NCBI GenBank assembly: GCA_022866645.1
Contig: JALHUQ010000021.1
Location: 1-9,356, forward strand
Origin: Woeseiaceae bacterium
GTDB lineage: Bacteria; Pseudomonadota; Gammaproteobacteria; Steroidobacterales; Woeseiaceae
Direction of reading: 5' to 3'
DNA: 9,356 nt
Shown here: positions 6,934 to 9,356 of the stretch, one piece after another
Layout: every line of letters begins with the position of its first letter
Numbering within the stretch: position 1 is the first letter of the stretch
Program-made: the position numbers and the translations under genes
The notes under the pieces: model-generated
Seen by the model: only the letters and a program-made list of their open reading frames with translations
The model's database searches: none
What the model was told of the DNA's origin: nothing

Positions 6934-7171
6934 CAACGCGCTACCAATGTTCCTGTATGGCATCGCGCTGTGCTCACCGGTGGGCGCCAATGCCGAGGCA
7001 GAGAATGTTGACACGCTGCCGGATATGGATTTTCTGGAGTATCTGGGAATGTGGGAAGAATCGGACGAAGAATGGCTATTGCTCGAAGAGGAAGAAGTAG
7101 CCGGCCACGACCAGCGGAGCGATCCCGCGCCGGAAGGTGAAGCATCGACGGAGACAGATGATGAAAGTTAA
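6911..7171 (+). CDS. Small, highly acidic exported protein of unknown function
   Basis: This 86-aa protein matches no family I can name. ATG 6911 was chosen because AGGA lies 5 nt upstream; it overlaps the previous gene by 23 nt. Residues about 10-28 (ALPMFLYGIALCSPVGANA) look like a signal peptide with an ANA cleavage site, although its n-region lacks the usual Lys/Arg. The frame is open back to a GTG at 6845 that would add basic residues, but nothing like a ribosome site precedes it. The mature 58 residues carry 23 Asp/Glu and one Arg, with a hydrophobic-acidic core DFLEYLGMWEESDEEW followed by a run of four Glu. The core looks conserved in style rather than random, and I recall similar short proteins beside this type of sigma operon. 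Its last 11 nt overlap the DUF3106 gene. Confidence 0.66.
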   Translation: MAQATLANNALPMFLYGIALCSPVGANAEAENVDTLPDMDFLEYLGMWEESDEEWLLLEEEEVAGHDQRSDPAPEGEASTETDDES

Positions 7172-7634
7172 AGCCATCCTGGGAATCACGCTGCTGCTCT
7201 TGCAGAGTTCCGTTTCGTACGGTGACGACGGACACGACTGGAACAGCCTTGATGCATCGCAGCAGGAATTGCTGGCGGAATTCAAAAGCGAGTGGGATAG
7301 CTTGCCGCCAGTGCGCCGCGAGCGCCTGGTGCGCGGCGTCGAGCGCTGGAGCGGCATGACGACCGAGCAGCGCAAAGACGCCAAATTGCGGTTTTCTGAT
7401 TGGCGCCATTTGTCTGACGAACGCCGCGATCTGATACGCGAACGCTATGACATCTACAGAAGTTTGTCAGCCGAAGAGCAGCGAAAAAATCGCGAGAATT
7501 TTCAGCGCTTCAATCGCTTGGACCGAGACCGCCGGGAGCAAATGCGCGATCGTTATCGCAAAATGACGCCGGAACAAAGGCAGCGAGCCCGGGATCGCAT
7601 GCGAGATCGACCGAGGCCAACAACGCGCGACTGA
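7161..7634 (+). CDS. Exported arginine-rich DUF3106 repeat protein
   Basis: The 157-aa protein has a signal peptide (about 1-21, ILGITLLLLQSSVSYG then DDGHD). The mature part is a tandem array of seven units beginning with an aromatic residue, two variable residues and Leu/Met: WNSL, WDSL, WSGM, WRHL, YRSL, FNRL, YRKM. Spacing is 18 residues except for the sixth unit, which is 15. Each unit looks like a short helix rich in Arg and Glu, resembling DUF3106 and reminiscent of LTXXQ/CpxP-like periplasmic proteins. The mature chain has about 31 Arg, concentrated in the C-terminal two thirds. Of two adjacent ATGs (7158, 7161) the second lies 7 nt from GGAG at 7150-7153. It is last in the sigma operon. 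A periplasmic sensing or chaperone-like role is inference. Confidence 0.83.
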   Translation: MKVKAILGITLLLLQSSVSYGDDGHDWNSLDASQQELLAEFKSEWDSLPPVRRERLVRGVERWSGMTTEQRKDAKLRFSDWRHLSDERRDLIRERYDIYRSLSAEEQRKNRENFQRFNRLDRDRREQMRDRYRKMTPEQRQRARDRMRDRPRPTTRD

Positions 7635-7640
7635 TACGAT
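7632..7640 (+). promoter_or_regulatory. Weak candidate extended -10 promoter upstream of pntA
   Basis: TGATACGAT reads as an extended -10 (TG, one base, then TACGAT with 4 of 6 matches). No good -35 is visible 16-18 nt upstream, and the start would fall near 7647, about 70 nt before pntA. The 81-nt gap after the DUF3106 gene holds no obvious terminator, so read-through from the sigma operon is equally possible. Confidence 0.22.
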
Positions 7641-7703
7641 AAATACGTATGCCGATTGCTTTGTGCCTCGAGACTACCTCCGTTAAACTGCCGCAGTCCA
7701 AAT

Positions 7704-7710
7704 GGAGGGG
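7704..7710 (+). promoter_or_regulatory. Strong ribosome binding site of pntA
   Basis: GGAGGGG lies 5 nt before ATG 7716. It fixes the pntA start against the upstream in-frame ATG-like extension (frame open from 7656) and is the strongest Shine-Dalgarno in the window, in line with high expression of transhydrogenase. Confidence 0.75.
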
Positions 7711-7715
7711 TAGGT

Positions 7716-9251
7716 ATGAAGATTGGTGTCCCGAGAGAAATTCACGCGGGTGAACAACGTGTCGCGACGACCCCGGAGGTCGCGAAAGAGCTCATTAAAT
7801 TGGGCTTTGACGTTGCGGTGGAGAGCGGCGCTGGTGCTGCGGCGAATTATTCCGATGACGCTTATGAAGCTGCGGGCTGCAAGATTGTCGCCTCGGCCGA
7901 TGATATTTGGACGCAATCCGATCTGATCCTCAAAGTCAGGGCGCCTGAGGGCGGCGAGACCGGCAACCTTCGCTCCGACCAGACCCTGATCAGCTTTCTC
8001 TGGCCGGCGCAGAACCCCGACCTCCTGAAGCAACTGACCGACAGTGGCGTTACGGCGATGGCGATGGACAGCGTGCCGCGCATTTCGCGCGCGCAAAAAA
8101 TGGACGCCCTGAGTTCGATGGCGAATATCGCCGGATATCGGGCCATCGTTGAGGCCGCGCAGCATTTTGGGCGCTTCTTTACCGGACAAATAACAGCGGC
8201 GGGTAAAGTTCCGCCGGCAAAAGTCATGGTAATCGGCGCCGGTGTTGCTGGCCTGGCGGCTATAGGCGCCGCCAAAAGTATGGGTGCAATTGTTCGCGCT
8301 TTCGACACTCGCCCGGAGGTTAAGGAGCAGGTCGAGAGCATGGACGCCGAGTTTCTCATGCTCGATTTCGCCGATAGCGAAGACGGCTCCGGTGAAGGAG
8401 GCTATGCCAAAACGATGAGCGCAGAGTTCATCAAGGCAGAGATGGCCCTGTTCGCGGAACAAGCCAAAGACGTCGACATCATTATTACAACGGCCCTGAT
8501 TCCTGGAAAACCAGCACCCAAGCTGATCACAGCGGACATGGTTCGTTCGATGAAAGACGGCAGTGTGATCGTCGATCTCGCTGCCGAGCAAGGCGGCAAC
8601 TGCGAACTGACCGAACGCGACAAGGTTGTTAAGACGAACGGCGTGTCCATTATCGGTTACACCGACTTGCCCAGCCGACTGGCCGCGCAGTCCAGCCAGT
8701 TGTATGCAACGAACCTGCGCCACCTGCTGACCGACCTCACCCCGGAAAAAGACGGCAACATCAACGTCAATATGGAGGACGAGGTCATTCGCGGCGCGAC
8801 GATTTGTAAAGGCGGCGAGACGACCTGGCCGCCGCCCGCACCCAAACTCTCCGCTGCACCGCGAAAATCCGCGGCCGCAGCGATGCCTGTGCGTGTGGAA
8901 AAAGCACCGTCTGTCGTGGGTCCGATCGTCGGCATGATCGTCGGTGGTCTTGCCCTGCTAGGGCTCGGTGCCGTCGCTCCCGAATCGTTCATGGCGCACT
9001 TCACCGTGTTCGTATTGGCCTGCTTTGTCGGTTACATGACGATCTGGAACGTGACACCGGCGTTGCATACGCCGTTGATGAGCGTGACGAATGCGATCTC
9101 GAGCATCATTGTGATCGGTGCGTTGTTACAGATCAGTGCGACGAACACGGTCATCATGTGGGTTGCCGCAGCGACCATTCTTATAACGAGCATCAACATC
9201 GCGGGCGGTTTCGCCGTTACGCGCCGCATGCTCGAAATGTTCAGAAGGTGA
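7716..9251 (+). CDS. pntA: NAD(P) transhydrogenase, alpha subunit
   Basis: The 511-aa protein (E. coli PntA is 510) forms, with PntB, the inner-membrane enzyme that uses the proton gradient to reduce NADP+ with NADH. Domain I (about 1-370) binds NAD(H): the start MKIGVPREI, SRAQKMDALSSMANIAGYRA (124-143), the Rossmann glycine motif GAGVAGLAA (174-182) followed by FDTRPEVKEQ, and the mobile loop GYTDLPSRLAAQSSQLY (314-330). A Pro/Ala-rich linker (about 371-400) leads to four predicted membrane helices from about 403 to 500, including AHFTVFVLACFVGY and HTPLMSVTNAIS, then a basic end. All expected motifs are present and it is one undivided subunit as in enterics, not split into PntAA/PntAB. pntB follows after 10 nt, so the two form an operon. 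Confidence 0.98.
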   Translation: MKIGVPREIHAGEQRVATTPEVAKELIKLGFDVAVESGAGAAANYSDDAYEAAGCKIVASADDIWTQSDLILKVRAPEGGETGNLRSDQTLISFLWPAQNPDLLKQLTDSGVTAMAMDSVPRISRAQKMDALSSMANIAGYRAIVEAAQHFGRFFTGQITAAGKVPPAKVMVIGAGVAGLAAIGAAKSMGAIVRAFDTRPEVKEQVESMDAEFLMLDFADSEDGSGEGGYAKTMSAEFIKAEMALFAEQAKDVDIIITTALIPGKPAPKLITADMVRSMKDGSVIVDLAAEQGGNCELTERDKVVKTNGVSIIGYTDLPSRLAAQSSQLYATNLRHLLTDLTPEKDGNINVNMEDEVIRGATICKGGETTWPPPAPKLSAAPRKSAAAAMPVRVEKAPSVVGPIVGMIVGGLALLGLGAVAPESFMAHFTVFVLACFVGYMTIWNVTPALHTPLMSVTNAISSIIVIGALLQISATNTVIMWVAAATILITSINIAGGFAVTRRMLEMFRR

Positions 9252-9261
9252 GGCCGAAATA

Positions 9262-9356
9262 ATGAGCGCTGGTATCGTAACTGTGTCGTACATCATTGCG
9301 ACAATACTTTTTATTCTGGCCCTTGGCGGTCTCTCCAATCAGGAGACGGCGCGTCG
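9262..9356 (+). CDS. pntB: NAD(P) transhydrogenase, beta subunit (5' end only)
   Basis: Thirty-one complete codons from ATG 9262 are visible before the window ends. The peptide begins MSAGIVTVSYIIATILFILA, then LGGLSNQETAR, matching the first membrane helix of PntB (E. coli begins MSGGLVTAAYIVAAILF). PntB carries the proton channel and the NADP(H)-binding domain III, which lie beyond the window. GAGG at 9250-9253, overlapping the pntA stop codon, sits 8 nt from the start, so translation is probably coupled to pntA. Confidence 0.95.
   Translation, partial: MSAGIVTVSYIIATILFILALGGLSNQETAR

Noticed and set aside
7643..7650. ATACGTAT palindrome upstream of pntA as an operator
   Set aside because: It is a single 8-base palindrome with no second copy or known matching regulator; chance occurrence is likely. 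The flanking ATACG/CGTAT stem is too weak for a terminator.
7683..8723. A 346-codon open frame on the minus strand opposite pntA
   Set aside because: It mirrors the codon structure of the certain pntA gene, has no recognisable domain and no ribosome binding site; long antisense frames are common opposite GC-rich genes.

Overview
The window looks like part of a gammaproteobacterial chromosome. The evidence is a PriA close to the E. coli protein in length and zinc-cysteine spacing, the gene order priA-argS-SPOR gene that I know from Pseudomonas, a PntA that follows E. coli PntA almost motif by motif, and moderately GC-rich, tightly packed coding DNA. I cannot place it more precisely from sequence alone. 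Nothing suggests phage, IS elements, CRISPR, tRNA or rRNA. No gene-free stretch exceeds about 110 bases.

Layout. Positions 1-96 hold the last 31 codons of a Fis-type HTH regulator on the plus strand, probably an NtrC/NtrX-like response regulator. Its end overlaps tail-to-tail with a minus-strand block read right to left: priA (start 5865), argS, a short FtsN-like SPOR protein gene, and a CapA-family putative lipoprotein gene ending at 76. argS has a good sigma-70 promoter of its own whose -35 box overlaps the priA stop codon. argS, the SPOR gene and capA then run with overlapping reading frames as one likely transcript, linking arginine-tRNA charging, septal peptidoglycan binding and a surface metallophosphatase-like protein.

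Positions 5975-7634 on the plus strand, divergent from priA, hold a four-gene operon in which every cistron overlaps the next. It encodes an ECF-type sigma factor, a very small single-pass DUF3619-like probable anti-sigma factor with an acidic periplasmic tail, an 86-aa highly acidic exported protein that I cannot assign to a family, and an arginine-rich exported DUF3106 protein built of 18-residue repeats. This is the most interesting part of the window. It reads as an uncharacterised envelope-sensing module in which a basic periplasmic repeat protein could interact with acidic partners. A candidate ECF-style promoter (AAC, 16-nt spacer, CGT) lies upstream.

Positions 7716-9356 carry pntA (complete) and the start of pntB (cut by the window edge), the proton-translocating NAD(P) transhydrogenase that supplies NADPH.
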